A stretch of 64,000 nucleotides of DNA from Mesorhizobium australicum (GCF_900177325.1 NZ_FXBL01000004.1:2294001-2358000); one strand, 5' to 3'; shown: positions 10,366-19,249, counted from the stretch's first letter. The notes: generated by a model not told the origin, from the sequence alone. Program-made: numbers and translations.

Positions 10366-12663
10366 ATGACTGTTCAAACTCCCAAGTTTGGAATGGGCGC
10401 ATCCGTGCTGCGCAAGGAGGACGACACGTTCATCTTCGGACGCGGACGCTACACCGACGATTTCGCGCCGGCCGGCATGCTGCACCTCTACGTGCTGCGC
10501 TCGCCCACCGCGCGGGCGAAGTTCACCATCGTCTCGACGGAGGCCGCGAAGGCGGCGCCGGGTGTCCATCTGGTGCTGACCGCCGCCGACATCGATCTCG
10601 GCGACCTGAAGTCCGGCGCGATGCAGAAGCAGCCTGACGGCTCCCGCGCGCCAACCCGCGATATCCCGATCCTGTGCCGTGACGAGGTGTCCTATGTGGG
10701 CGACGCGGTGGCCTGTGTCGTCGCGGAGAGCCGTGCGCTGGCGCAGGACGCGGCGGAACTGATCGAGATAGACTACGAGGACCTGGAGCCCGTTGCCCTG
10801 ACGGCGCAGGCCCTCGATGCGGACGCGCCGCTGGTCTGGCCCGAACACGGCAGCAACCGCGCCTTCCGCTACGAGCTCGGTGATGCGGCGAAGACCGATG
10901 CGGCCTTCGCCAAGGCGAAGCACGTGACCAGGACCGTCTTCCGCAACAACCGCCTCGTCTGCAACTACATGGAGCCGCGCGCGGCGCTTGCAGAGTGGAA
11001 CGCCGAGGAGAAGAGGCTCGTCCTGACTGTCGGGTCGCAGGGCGTGCATTCGATGCAGCGCATCCTGTCCGGCGTGCTGGGCATCGCGCCGGCGGGCCTG
11101 CGCGTCGTCACGCCGGATGTCGGCGGCGGTTTCGGGCCGAAGACCTTCGTCTATCGCGAGTATGCGCTGGTGCTGGACGCCGCGCGCCGTCTCGGCCGGC
11201 CGGTGAAGTGGGCGAGCGACCGCACGGAACACTTCCTCACCGATGCGCAGGGGCGCGACAATGAGGTCGAGGCGGAAATGGCGATGGATGCCGACGGCCG
11301 GTTCCTCGGACTGCGCGTCGGCCTTGTCGCCAATCTCGGCGCCTATTGCTCCCAGTACGGACCGTTCATTCCCTATGTCGGCGCGACGATGTCGACCGGC
11401 GTCTACGACATCGAGGCGCTGCATGTCGGGATCGACGGCGTCTACACCAACACCTGCCCGGTGGACGCCTATCGCGGCGCCGGCCGCCCGGAAGCGGCCT
11501 ATCTGCTGGAAAAGCTGGTCGATGCCTGCGCGCGTGACATGAACCTGTCGCCGGCCGAGATCCGCCGCCGCAATTTCATCCGGCCCGAGCAGTTCCCCTA
11601 CACGACAGCGACCGGTCGCAAATATGACGTCGGCGAGTTCGACGGGCACATGACGCTGGCCTTGGAGCGGGCCGACTGGGACGGCTTCGAGGCGCGGCGG
11701 CAGGCATCGAAAGCCGCCGGCAGGCTGCGCGGCATCGGCATGGCGACCTATGTCGAGGCCTGTGCCTTCGCCGGTTCCGAAGCTGCCCACCTGACGCTGA
11801 ACGGCGACGGCACCGTGACGCTGTTCATCGGCACGCAGACCAACGGCCAGGGCCACGCCACGGCCTACTCGCAATTCGTCGCCGAGAAGCTCAACCTGCC
11901 GATCGAGAAGATCCATGTCCGGCAGGGCGACACGGACGAGCTGGACAAGGGCGGCGGCACCGGCGGCTCGCGGTCGATTCCGCTCGGTGGCGTCTCGGCC
12001 GCCTATGCCGGCGACAACCTCGCGGAGAAGATCAAGAAGATCGCGGCGGACGAGCTGGAGGCGGGTGCCGCCGATATCGAGCTGGTCGACGGCACCGCCC
12101 GCATCGTCGGTACGGACCGCTCGCTCGATTTCGCCGCGATCGCGAAGGCCGCGAAGAGCCCGGACGACCTGAAGGGATTCGGCGAGTTCGTCCAGGACGA
12201 GGCCACCTATCCGAACGGCACCCATATCTGCGAGGTCGAGATCGATCCCGTCACCGGAACGACGGAGATCCTGCGCTACACCATCGTCGACGATTTCGGA
12301 GCGGTGGTGAACCCGATCCTGCTCGCGGGACAGGTGCATGGCGGCGTCGTGCAGGGCATCGGCCAGGCGCTGACCGAGGATGCTGTCTATGGCGAGGACG
12401 GGCAGTTGCTGACGGCGAGCTTCATGGACTACGGCATGCCGCGGGCGGATCTGATTCCGTTCATTGACTTTTCGACCCGCAACGTACCCTCGACCACCAA
12501 CGCGCTCGGCATCAAGGGCGCGGGCGAGGCGGGCACGATCGGCGCCACGCCGGCGGTGATGAACGCGGTGACGGATGCGCTGTGGCAGGCCCATCGCATC
12601 GGCCATATCGAGATGCCGGCGACGCCCCTGAGGGTCTGGCAGGCGATCCAGGACGCTGCCTAG
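10366..12663 (+). CDS. Form II CoxL-like molybdopterin-binding subunit (orphan)
   Basis: 765 residues of the xanthine oxidase/aerobic CO dehydrogenase large-subunit family. Motifs include GGGFGPKTFVYREY (molybdopterin binding), the active-site loop AYRGAGRPEAAYLLEK and the catalytic Glu in GIKGAGEAGTIG. AYRGAGR is the form II loop rather than AYXCSFR of true Cu-Mo CO dehydrogenase, so CO oxidation should not be assumed. No FAD (CoxM-like) or [2Fe-2S] (CoxS-like) gene is adjacent; those near 63 kb belong to another operon. RBS GAGGGAAG precedes the ATG. The substrate is unknown. Confidence 0.9.
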   Translation: MTVQTPKFGMGASVLRKEDDTFIFGRGRYTDDFAPAGMLHLYVLRSPTARAKFTIVSTEAAKAAPGVHLVLTAADIDLGDLKSGAMQKQPDGSRAPTRDIPILCRDEVSYVGDAVACVVAESRALAQDAAELIEIDYEDLEPVALTAQALDADAPLVWPEHGSNRAFRYELGDAAKTDAAFAKAKHVTRTVFRNNRLVCNYMEPRAALAEWNAEEKRLVLTVGSQGVHSMQRILSGVLGIAPAGLRVVTPDVGGGFGPKTFVYREYALVLDAARRLGRPVKWASDRTEHFLTDAQGRDNEVEAEMAMDADGRFLGLRVGLVANLGAYCSQYGPFIPYVGATMSTGVYDIEALHVGIDGVYTNTCPVDAYRGAGRPEAAYLLEKLVDACARDMNLSPAEIRRRNFIRPEQFPYTTATGRKYDVGEFDGHMTLALERADWDGFEARRQASKAAGRLRGIGMATYVEACAFAGSEAAHLTLNGDGTVTLFIGTQTNGQGHATAYSQFVAEKLNLPIEKIHVRQGDTDELDKGGGTGGSRSIPLGGVSAAYAGDNLAEKIKKIAADELEAGAADIELVDGTARIVGTDRSLDFAAIAKAAKSPDDLKGFGEFVQDEATYPNGTHICEVEIDPVTGTTEILRYTIVDDFGAVVNPILLAGQVHGGVVQGIGQALTEDAVYGEDGQLLTASFMDYGMPRADLIPFIDFSTRNVPSTTNALGIKGAGEAGTIGATPAVMNAVTDALWQAHRIGHIEMPATPLRVWQAIQDAA

Positions 12664-12665
12664 AC

Positions 12666-13604
12666 GTGCCACATTTCACATTCTCGCGGCCGGTCGCCGC
12701 GATCATCCTCAAAACGTCGTCGGTGGCGGTTTTCGTGGGGATGCAGTCGTTCATCAAGCTGGCCGGGGTCGTCCCTGCCGGCCAGATCGTGTTCTTCCGT
12801 TCGTTCTTCGCGCTGATACCGATCCTGATCCTGCTGGCCTGGACGGGCGAGCTCAGGACGGCGTTCTACACCAGCCGGCCGGGACGCCACGTGGTGCGCG
12901 GCCTTGTCGGCGTCTCGTCGATGATGCTGGGCTTCTTCGCGCTGACGCGGCTGCCGCTGCCCGAAGCGATCATGCTCAACTACGCGCAGCCGTTGCTGGT
13001 GGTGGTCATCAGCGCGCTGGTGCTGGGCGAGGTGGTGCGCATCTTCCGCTGGACAGCGGTCGCGGTCGGCTTCGTCGGCGTGCTGATCATCTCATGGCCG
13101 AAGCTCACTCTGTTCACGTCGCCGGACGGGATGGGAAGCGCGGAGGCGGTCGGCGTCATCGCCGCCCTCATCGCCGCCGCCATCTCCGCCGTCGCGCTGC
13201 TCCAGGTGCGCTCGCTCGTGACCACCGAGAAATCCTCGACGGTCGTCATCTGGTTCTCACTTACCGCATCGGCCGCGGGACTGCTCACGCTTCCCTTTGG
13301 CTGGGCGCCGCTGACCGGCTGGCAGGTCTTCTACCTCGTGATGAGCGGCATTTGCGGCGGCGTTGCCCAGGTGCTGATGACGGAGGCCTATCGCCACGCG
13401 AGCGTCGCGACGGTGGCGCCGTTCGAATACACCTCGATCCTGTTCGGTCTTGTCGCGGGCTTCCTGCTCTTCGGCGATCTCCCGACCATCCATTCGATCG
13501 TCGGCGGGGTGATCGTCGTGGCGTCCGGCCTGATGATCATCTGGCGCGAACAGCGCCTCGGCATAGAGCGGGCGAAGGCGCGCAAGGTCACGCCGCCGCA
13601 ATAG
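12666..13604 (+). CDS. DMT-superfamily (EamA) transporter
   Basis: About 312 residues with ten predicted membrane helices in two EamA repeats; the second repeat ends in PFEYTSILFGLVAGFLLFGD, typical of this family. An open frame extends upstream into the CoxL-like gene, but the most economical start is GTG at 12666, two bases after that gene's stop, which indicates co-translation. The family exports metabolites or drugs; the substrate cannot be read from sequence. Its 3' end overlaps the convergent regulator by 17 bp. Confidence 0.85.
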   Translation: MPHFTFSRPVAAIILKTSSVAVFVGMQSFIKLAGVVPAGQIVFFRSFFALIPILILLAWTGELRTAFYTSRPGRHVVRGLVGVSSMMLGFFALTRLPLPEAIMLNYAQPLLVVVISALVLGEVVRIFRWTAVAVGFVGVLIISWPKLTLFTSPDGMGSAEAVGVIAALIAAAISAVALLQVRSLVTTEKSSTVVIWFSLTASAAGLLTLPFGWAPLTGWQVFYLVMSGICGGVAQVLMTEAYRHASVATVAPFEYTSILFGLVAGFLLFGDLPTIHSIVGGVIVVASGLMIIWREQRLGIERAKARKVTPPQ

Positions 13605-14412
13605 TCTCGGGTGAGGCTCTGGCCGCGGCAAGCGCCCGCAGCGTTTCGGCCGTCTGCGCGTCGGCCGGGAAGAAGGATTCGATCGCGATCTCCGACACCG
13701 TCACGTCCAGCGGCGTGCCGAAGACGGTGACCGTCGAGATGAACGACAGGCTGGCGCCGGCCGCCTTGATGCGCAACGGCACGGCGATGTTCGAATAGTC
13801 GTGCCTGATCGGGCCGCCGGTCGAGCGGCCAGGATAGGCGCGAAGCTCGGCTTCGAGTTCCGCGACCTCAGGATTGCCGCTCGCTGCCGCCAGCCGCTTC
13901 AGCCGCTCCAGCACATCTGCGCGCCATTCCGCCAGGTTCTCGATACGTGGGGCGAGACCGCCCGGATGGAGGCTCAGCTTGAGCACGTTGATCGGCGGCT
14001 CGAGCAGGCTCGCTTCTTCGATGTCTTCGAGGAATGGCGCGATCGCCGCGTTCGCGCGGACCAGGTTCCAGCACCCGTCGACGGCGAGGGCGGGATTCGG
14101 CTCGTGGGCTGTGAGCACGCGGCCGATCGCCGCCATTGCCGGTGCGAAGGCTTCATCGTCGACCAGCCGCTCGGGATAGGTCGGCGCGTAGCCGGCCGCC
14201 AGCAGCATCCGGTTGCGCTGGCGCAGCGGCAGGTCGAGGCGCTCGGCGAGCCGGATCACCATGTCGCGCGACGGAGCGGCGCGCCCGCTTTCGAGGAAAC
14301 TCAGATGCCGCTGGGAGATCTCGGCGTCGAGAGCAAGGTCGAGCTGGCTCATGCGGCGGCGGGCGCGCCACTCACGCAGCAGGTGGCCAACAGAGGTGTG
14401 CGGCGTATCCAT
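13588..14412 (-). CDS. XRE-family regulator with MmyB-like ligand-binding domain
   Basis: 274 residues. An N-terminal helix-turn-helix (MSQLDLALDAEISQRHLSFL, about residues 18-38) is followed by the MmyB-like domain (LPLRQRNRMLLAAGYAPTYP, then WNLVRANAAIAPF). Members of this group commonly repress a divergently transcribed neighbour and respond to a small lipid-like ligand. Here the divergent gene is a small membrane protein at 14537, and a candidate inverted repeat lies between them. The start ATG gives MDTPHTSVGHLLREWRARRR, the normal beginning. Confidence 0.9.
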   Translation of the reverse strand: MDTPHTSVGHLLREWRARRRMSQLDLALDAEISQRHLSFLESGRAAPSRDMVIRLAERLDLPLRQRNRMLLAAGYAPTYPERLVDDEAFAPAMAAIGRVLTAHEPNPALAVDGCWNLVRANAAIAPFLEDIEEASLLEPPINVLKLSLHPGGLAPRIENLAEWRADVLERLKRLAAASGNPEVAELEAELRAYPGRSTGGPIRHDYSNIAVPLRIKAAGASLSFISTVTVFGTPLDVTVSEIAIESFFPADAQTAETLRALAAARASPETIAAA

Positions 14413-14440
14413 GCCGCAAAGCTAGCCCGGTTCGGGAATG

Positions 14441-14470
14441 GTTGCCATTACCTGGCACGTAATCGCCAAC
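14441..14470. promoter_or_regulatory. Candidate operator in divergent regulator/membrane-protein region
   Basis: An imperfect inverted repeat reads GTTGCCATTAC, 7-base spacer, GTAATCGCCAAC: the arms pair apart from a single-base insertion. It lies 29 bp upstream of the MmyB-type regulator start and 67 bp upstream of the divergent gene, where an autoregulatory operator would be expected. Assignment to this regulator is inference from position. Confidence 0.4.
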
Positions 14471-14536
14471 ACGATCCTCGCGGTCGATGATCCGCAGCAA
14501 TCCGGTCGATACCGGTGCAACTGAAAGGATCGCAAC

Positions 14537-14932
14537 ATGTCTATCGCCGTTACCCCCTACGTCCGCAACGTCCTCCTTCTCGATGGCCTCGTCAGCGGCG
14601 CGGCCGGAATCGTCATGGCGGCGGGCGCTTCGCTGCTCGCTCCGCTCCTGTCGCTTCCGGTCGATCTCCTGTTCTGGGCGGGCATCGTTCTCTTGCCCTG
14701 GTGCGCGGCGCTCGTCTTCCTTGCGCGCCGGCAGGTCATGTCCCGGATGTTGATGCTGGACGTGATCGCAATCAACGCGCTCTGGGTCGCGGCGAGCTTC
14801 GGCATCATGGTCGCCGGTCTCGTTCAACCCAGCCTGCTCGGTGTGCTGTTCGTCACGGCGCAAGCGCTGACGGTGGCGCTGTTCGTCGCGTTGCAGCTTG
14901 GCGTGATGCGCCGCGCAGGCGCAGCGGCCTGA
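14537..14932 (+). CDS. Small four-helix membrane protein
   Basis: 131 residues, almost entirely hydrophobic, with four predicted membrane helices and no charged catalytic motifs. RBS AAAGGATC lies just upstream of the ATG (MSIAVTPYVRNVLLLDGLVS). It is divergent from the MmyB-type regulator, which is its most likely controller. I do not recognise a characterised family beyond small alphaproteobacterial membrane proteins of unknown function. Confidence 0.8.
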   Translation: MSIAVTPYVRNVLLLDGLVSGAAGIVMAAGASLLAPLLSLPVDLLFWAGIVLLPWCAALVFLARRQVMSRMLMLDVIAINALWVAASFGIMVAGLVQPSLLGVLFVTAQALTVALFVALQLGVMRRAGAAA

Positions 14933-14954
14933 GACGACCCGCGTGGACGCCGGG

Positions 14955-14979
14955 GCCGGAGAGACCGTGCTCCGGCTTT
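14955..14979 (+). terminator. Hairpin after small membrane protein
   Basis: Stem GCCGGAG/CTCCGGC with an 8-base loop followed by TTTC, 22 bases past the stop codon at 14932. It sits just before the end of the convergent glycosylase gene. Short T-tract. Confidence 0.45.
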
Positions 14980-14992
14980 CGCATCTCGGAGG

Positions 14993-15835
14993 TCAGCCGG
15001 CGTCCCGCAGCTTCGCCTTCACTTCGAGGAAATCGCGCCAGGCGAGCTTCTTGTGGGCGGGGTTGCGCAGCAGATAGGCCGGATGCAGGGTCGGCATCAG
15101 CGGGATCTCGACGCCGCTCCCGATCGAATGAGACTTCCACGCCCCGCGCAGCCGCATGATGCCCGTCTGGGTCTTCAGCAGCGCCTTGGTGGACGCATTG
15201 CCGAGCGTGACGAGTACCTTGGGATTCACCAGTTCGATCTGCCGCTCGATGAACGGGCGGCAGATCTCCGTCTCCATCGGCGACGGATCGCGGTTGCCCG
15301 GCGGCCGCCACGGAATGACGTTGGCGATGTAGACCGAGGTGCGGTCGTATCCGATCGCCGCGAGCATCCGGTCGAGCAACTGGCCCGAGCGGCCGACGAA
15401 GGGCAGGCCCTCCAGGTCCTCCTCGCGTCCCGGGGCCTCGCCGACGAACATCACCGACGCCGCCGGATTGCCGTCTGCGAAGACCAGCGACTTGGCCGTG
15501 AACTTGAGATTGCACCCGTCGAAGCCGGCGAGGATCTGCCGGAGTTCGTCGAGCGAGCCGGCGGAGCGGGCTGCTTCACGGGCGCGCGCGGCCTGCGCCT
15601 CGTCGGGCACGCTCGGGGCAATTGCCGGGGCTGGCGGCCTTGCGGGTGCCTCCTGCCGCGGCATCTCGACCGGGGCCGGCGGAGCGGTGCGCGCGGGAGG
15701 TGGCGCGGCCCTGGCCGATTGGGCAAAGCGATCCACCGGCGCGTCATCGAGCGCCTCGTCCACGCCGGTTTCGGCATAGAAGCGCAGAAGCTCCTCGAGG
15801 GAGGCGCGGGTGTCGATGGCGTCGGTCATGGTCAA
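14993..15835 (-). CDS. Uracil-DNA glycosylase, family 4-like
   Basis: 280 residues. A poorly conserved, Pro/Ala-rich N-terminus of about 100 residues precedes a family 4-like domain with motif A GEAPGREEDLEG, the uracil pocket FVGRSGQLLDRM, NVIPWRPPGNRDPSP, and motif B HPAYLLRNP. It would excise uracil from DNA and start base-excision repair. The whole protein has only two cysteines (in DGCNLK and EICRPF), so the four-cysteine [4Fe-4S] site of classical family 4 enzymes is not present. It may be a cluster-free relative. A Met two codons later is an alternative start. Confidence 0.88.
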   Translation of the reverse strand: MTMTDAIDTRASLEELLRFYAETGVDEALDDAPVDRFAQSARAAPPPARTAPPAPVEMPRQEAPARPPAPAIAPSVPDEAQAARAREAARSAGSLDELRQILAGFDGCNLKFTAKSLVFADGNPAASVMFVGEAPGREEDLEGLPFVGRSGQLLDRMLAAIGYDRTSVYIANVIPWRPPGNRDPSPMETEICRPFIERQIELVNPKVLVTLGNASTKALLKTQTGIMRLRGAWKSHSIGSGVEIPLMPTLHPAYLLRNPAHKKLAWRDFLEVKAKLRDAG

Positions 15836-15901
15836 TTCATGCGGCCACGTTGCCGCTGCACATTCAATAGGGCGGTGCCCGTCCGGCGTAAACCTCCATG
15901 C

Positions 15902-16498
15902 TCACGACAGCGGAATGCGCGGGTCCTGCCGCAGGTAGAATTCGAGCTTCGGCGTGAAGTCGGTGACGTAGAACTTGAAGTCGGCCGTTTCCAGCGGATC
16001 GACATGGCCGTCGGAGAAGACGAGACGGTCGTTTGGCTCGAAGTCGGTATCATGGATGCGGAAGGAATCCGACGACCGGTTTTCCGGGCTGGTGCGCCGC
16101 TGGTCGAAGGAGAGGCCGTCGCCATGCACGCTCGGAATGCCGAGCTGCTCCTGCAGCTCGAATTCGTACTCCGTCCAGGCGATGCCGCTGTTGTTGAGCG
16201 AGCGGATGCGGAGGTGCATCATGCCGGTGGCGAACTGCCCCGGCGCACCCTGGGTGCGGATTTCGGAGGCAACCCGGATGACGAGCGTCACCGGGCTCGC
16301 CGAAACCATTTCCTGCTCTATCACGAACGGATCGGCCTTCGTGCCGATACCCGACACGCCAAGAAGGATGAAGCCGCCGAGTTCGTCGGAGAAGGAATAG
16401 GCGCCGGAGCGCCATAGACGCCGTTCGCCGCCCTCCGCCGCGGCCAGGAAGGGCAGGACGGCAAGACAGCCTGCGATCGCCTTCCAGAGAGCATTCAT
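15902..16498 (-). CDS. Secreted protein of unknown function
   Basis: 198 residues from MNALWKAIAGCLAVLPFLAAA, a clear Sec signal peptide. An in-frame Met six codons upstream is less likely because it precedes the hydrophobic segment with charged residues. The mature part is beta-rich and soluble, with no cysteines or metal motif. I do not recognise a family. It probably acts in the periplasm. It lies between the glycosylase gene and the divergent ETF-QO gene. Confidence 0.7.
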   Translation of the reverse strand: MNALWKAIAGCLAVLPFLAAAEGGERRLWRSGAYSFSDELGGFILLGVSGIGTKADPFVIEQEMVSASPVTLVIRVASEIRTQGAPGQFATGMMHLRIRSLNNSGIAWTEYEFELQEQLGIPSVHGDGLSFDQRRTSPENRSSDSFRIHDTDFEPNDRLVFSDGHVDPLETADFKFYVTDFTPKLEFYLRQDPRIPLS

Positions 16499-16605
16499 CG
16501 TCTCGTCCGGCAGCACGTACCTTGGCGAGGATAGACTCCTTCGACTGCAAATGGATACGGCAAATCCGACGGGCTAGGCATTCGGAAGGAACAAACGGAA
16601 TTGAA

Positions 16606-16657
16606 TTGACGTTTACGTTAAGGTAAGTTGATGGAGATGAATCTAACGTTCGTTAGA
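16606..16657 (+). promoter_or_regulatory. Candidate regulatory sites upstream of ETF-QO gene
   Basis: Two elements lie in the 244-bp gap. At 16606-16626 is TTGACGTTTACGTTAAGGTAA, which resembles MerR-family (LiuR-type) sites of acyl-CoA catabolism; that resemblance is from memory. At 16642-16657 is an inverted repeat TCTAACG-TT-CGTTAGA whose core AACGTTCGTT matches the tetR promoter palindrome at 42757 in nine of ten bases. Together they suggest control with branched-chain acyl-CoA oxidation. Confidence 0.45.
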
Positions 16658-16742
16658 AACATGCGACGCTTTCGCGCGGCGGCGGGTCTGGTGCAGCCGT
16701 GAGAATTAAGGCAAGAGGATCGGCGACCGGCCGGAGGACGAG

Positions 16743-18422
16743 ATGAGCGAAGTCGAACGCGAGAGCATGGAATTCGATGTGGTGATCGTCGGAGCAGGCC
16801 CCGCTGGCCTTGCCGCCGCGATCCGGCTCAAGCAGGTCAATCCCGATCTCTCGGTCGTCGTGCTCGAGAAGGGCGGCGAGGTCGGCGCGCACATCCTCTC
16901 CGGCGCCGTGGTCGACCCGATCGGCATCGACAGGTTGCTGCCAGACTGGCGCGAGGATGCCGACCATCCGTTCCAGACCGAGGTGAAGGACGACCACTTC
17001 CTGGTGCTCGGACCGGCCGGCTCTGTGCGTATGCCCAACATCCTGATGCCGCCGCTGATGAACAACCACGGCAATTACATCGTCTCGCTCGGCAATGTCT
17101 GCCGCTGGCTCGCGACCAGGGCGGAGGCGCTGGGCGTCGAGATCTATCCGGGCTTCGCCGCCGCCAGCCTCACCTATGACGAGAAGGGCGCGGTCACCGG
17201 CGTCATCACTGGCGACATGGGCGTGGAGAAGGACGGCACGCCGGGCCCGGGCTACGCCCCCGGCATGGCCCTCTACGGTAAATATGTGCTGATCGGGGAG
17301 GGCGTGCGCGGCTCGCTCGCCAAGCAGCTCATCGCGCAGTTCAAGCTGTCGGACGGTAAGGAGCCGCAGAAGTTCGGCATCGGCCTCAAGGAACTCTGGC
17401 AGGTCAAGCCCGAGAACCACAAGCGCGGGCTGGTGCAGCATTCCTTCGGCTGGCCGCTCGGCATGTCGACCGGCGGCGGCTCGTTCCTCTACCATTTCGA
17501 CGACAACCTGGTCGCGGTCGGCTTCGTCGTCCATCTCAACTACAAGAATCCTTATCTCTCGCCCTTCGAGGAGTTCCAGCGCTTCAAGACGCATCCGGCG
17601 ATCCGCGGCACGTTCGAAGGCGCCAAGCGCCTGTCGTACGGCGCACGCGCGATCACCGAGGGCGGCTGGCAGTCGGTGCCGAAGATGTCGTTCCCCGGCG
17701 GCGCGCTGCTCGGCTGCTCGGCCGGCCTCGTCAACGTGCCGCGCATCAAGGGCTCGCACAATGCGGTGCTCTCCGGCATCCTCGCGGCCGAGCATGTGGC
17801 GGATGCGATCGCCGCCGGCCGCCAGCACGACGATCTGGTCTCCTACGAGGAGGCCTGGCGCGCGAGCGACATCGGCAAGGACCTGAAGCGCGTGCGCAAC
17901 GTCAAGCCGCTCTGGTCGCGCTTCGGCACGCTGATCGGCATCGGCCTCGGCGGGCTGGACATGTGGACAAACCAGCTCTTCGGCCTGTCGCTTTTCGGCA
18001 CGCTGAAGCACGGCAAGACAGACGCCGCCTCGCTGGAGCCGGCCGCCAAGCACAAGAAGATCGCCTATCCGAAGGCTGACGGCGTGCTGACCTTCGACCG
18101 CCTGTCGTCGGTGTTCCTGTCCAACACCAACCATGCGGAAGACCAGCCGGTGCACCTGCAGGTCAAGGACATGGCCCTGCAGAAGACCTCGGAACACGAC
18201 GTCTTCGCCGGCCCGTCGACCCGCTACTGCCCGGCGGGCGTCTACGAATGGGTCGACGCGGAAGGCAACGCCGCCGCCGACAAGATGGGCGTCGACGTCA
18301 AGTTCGTGATCAACGCGCAGAACTGCGTCCACTGCAAGACCTGCGACATCAAGGATCCGAACCAGAACATCAACTGGGTGCCGCCGCAGGGCGGCGAAGG
18401 GCCGGTCTACGTCAACATGTAG
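16743..18422 (+). CDS. Electron transfer flavoprotein-ubiquinone oxidoreductase
   Basis: 559 residues, the normal length. The N-terminal FAD site VIVGAGPAGLAAAIR is near residues 13-27. The C-terminal [4Fe-4S] ligands are Cys in YCPAGVYEW (about 496) and three in NCVHCKTCDIKDPNQNI (about 528-534). It takes electrons from ETF, fed by acyl-CoA dehydrogenases, and passes them to ubiquinone at the inner membrane. RBS GGAGGAC precedes ATG. Isovaleryl-CoA dehydrogenase, an expected electron source, is encoded at 40869 in this window. The etfAB genes are not here. Confidence 0.96.
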   Translation: MSEVERESMEFDVVIVGAGPAGLAAAIRLKQVNPDLSVVVLEKGGEVGAHILSGAVVDPIGIDRLLPDWREDADHPFQTEVKDDHFLVLGPAGSVRMPNILMPPLMNNHGNYIVSLGNVCRWLATRAEALGVEIYPGFAAASLTYDEKGAVTGVITGDMGVEKDGTPGPGYAPGMALYGKYVLIGEGVRGSLAKQLIAQFKLSDGKEPQKFGIGLKELWQVKPENHKRGLVQHSFGWPLGMSTGGGSFLYHFDDNLVAVGFVVHLNYKNPYLSPFEEFQRFKTHPAIRGTFEGAKRLSYGARAITEGGWQSVPKMSFPGGALLGCSAGLVNVPRIKGSHNAVLSGILAAEHVADAIAAGRQHDDLVSYEEAWRASDIGKDLKRVRNVKPLWSRFGTLIGIGLGGLDMWTNQLFGLSLFGTLKHGKTDAASLEPAAKHKKIAYPKADGVLTFDRLSSVFLSNTNHAEDQPVHLQVKDMALQKTSEHDVFAGPSTRYCPAGVYEWVDAEGNAAADKMGVDVKFVINAQNCVHCKTCDIKDPNQNINWVPPQGGEGPVYVNM

Positions 18423-18496
18423 CCGGACTGCACGCGCAGATTGCCATCGCGCCCGCCGCATGTTTTTCTGGCGTGGGTTTGGGAGCATTGGCGGGA

Positions 18497-19096
18497 ATGC
18501 GTGGTTTCGCAAAGCTTGGAATGATGGTCGGCGCTGCCCTTATGGCGTCGACCCTGGCGGTCCGCGCGGATGTGACCGTCAAGACGAAGTATTACGACAT
18601 CAAGGGCAAGACCGGCCTCGAACTGTTCTACGACATGAACAGGAAAGGCCCCCGCCACGGCTTCCTCACCAAGGCGATCGCCCAGACCCAGTTCAAAACC
18701 AGCCTCAAGGGCGACTTTGTCCATTCGAACGGAGTCTGCCGCACGAAGGGCGCCGGAATGACGATGCAGATCACCTATGTCTATCCGCGCCCGGTCGACA
18801 AGCTGCCGTCGGCGCTCGCCCGCCGCTGGAAGAAGTTTCAGGCGACGAACGTCACACATGAGGAAATGCATGGCAGGCTCGCCAAGAAGATGGTGGGCGA
18901 CGTCAATCGCACCTTGCGCGGCTTCAGGATGGCCGACGGCCAGTCTTGCCGCAAGGCGAACGCGAAGCTGATGAAAGAGCTCGACAGGATCGTCATCGCC
19001 TACAACAAGTCCCAGGTCGACTTCGACAAGCGCGAGCATCGGGACGGCGGGCCGGTGGAAAAAAGCGTTCTGGCCCTCATCGGCAAGCTCAACTAG
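18497..19096 (+). CDS. Secreted DUF922-type putative zinc protease (copy 1)
   Basis: 199 residues from MRGFAKLGMMVGAALMASTL (signal peptide, cleavage near VRA-DV). A longer in-frame ORF upstream lies within ETF-QO and was not used. The mature protein contains YYDIKGKTGLELFYDMNRKG, one Cys in NGVCRTK and one in QSCRKAN, and the HEEMHGR zinc motif expected of DUF922 putative peptidases. Paralogous to the next gene (same order of motifs, HEEQHGR). Periplasmic; substrate unknown. Confidence 0.85.
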   Translation: MRGFAKLGMMVGAALMASTLAVRADVTVKTKYYDIKGKTGLELFYDMNRKGPRHGFLTKAIAQTQFKTSLKGDFVHSNGVCRTKGAGMTMQITYVYPRPVDKLPSALARRWKKFQATNVTHEEMHGRLAKKMVGDVNRTLRGFRMADGQSCRKANAKLMKELDRIVIAYNKSQVDFDKREHRDGGPVEKSVLALIGKLN

Positions 19097-19249
19097 CCGG
19101 CAGAGGGCCGTCGATGGCCGTTGCATCGCCCGGGCTCAAGCTTTCCCCATCGTCATCACGCGACGCTGGCGAATTGGTGAACGAATAGTCAACATTGTCT
19201 TGAAACGGTTGGTTTCTTGTGATGCACTTAGGGCGTACGGAGATACCGC

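Noticed and set aside
10366..12663. Annotation as true aerobic CO dehydrogenase (coxL)
   Set aside because: The active-site loop is AYRGAGR (form II), not AYXCSFR, and partner subunits are absent.
10276..12672. 798-residue minus-strand ORF opposite the CoxL-like gene
   Set aside because: Antisense shadow; the plus-strand protein has all family motifs.
16653..18512. 619-residue minus-strand ORF opposite ETF-QO
   Set aside because: Shadow; no domain content.
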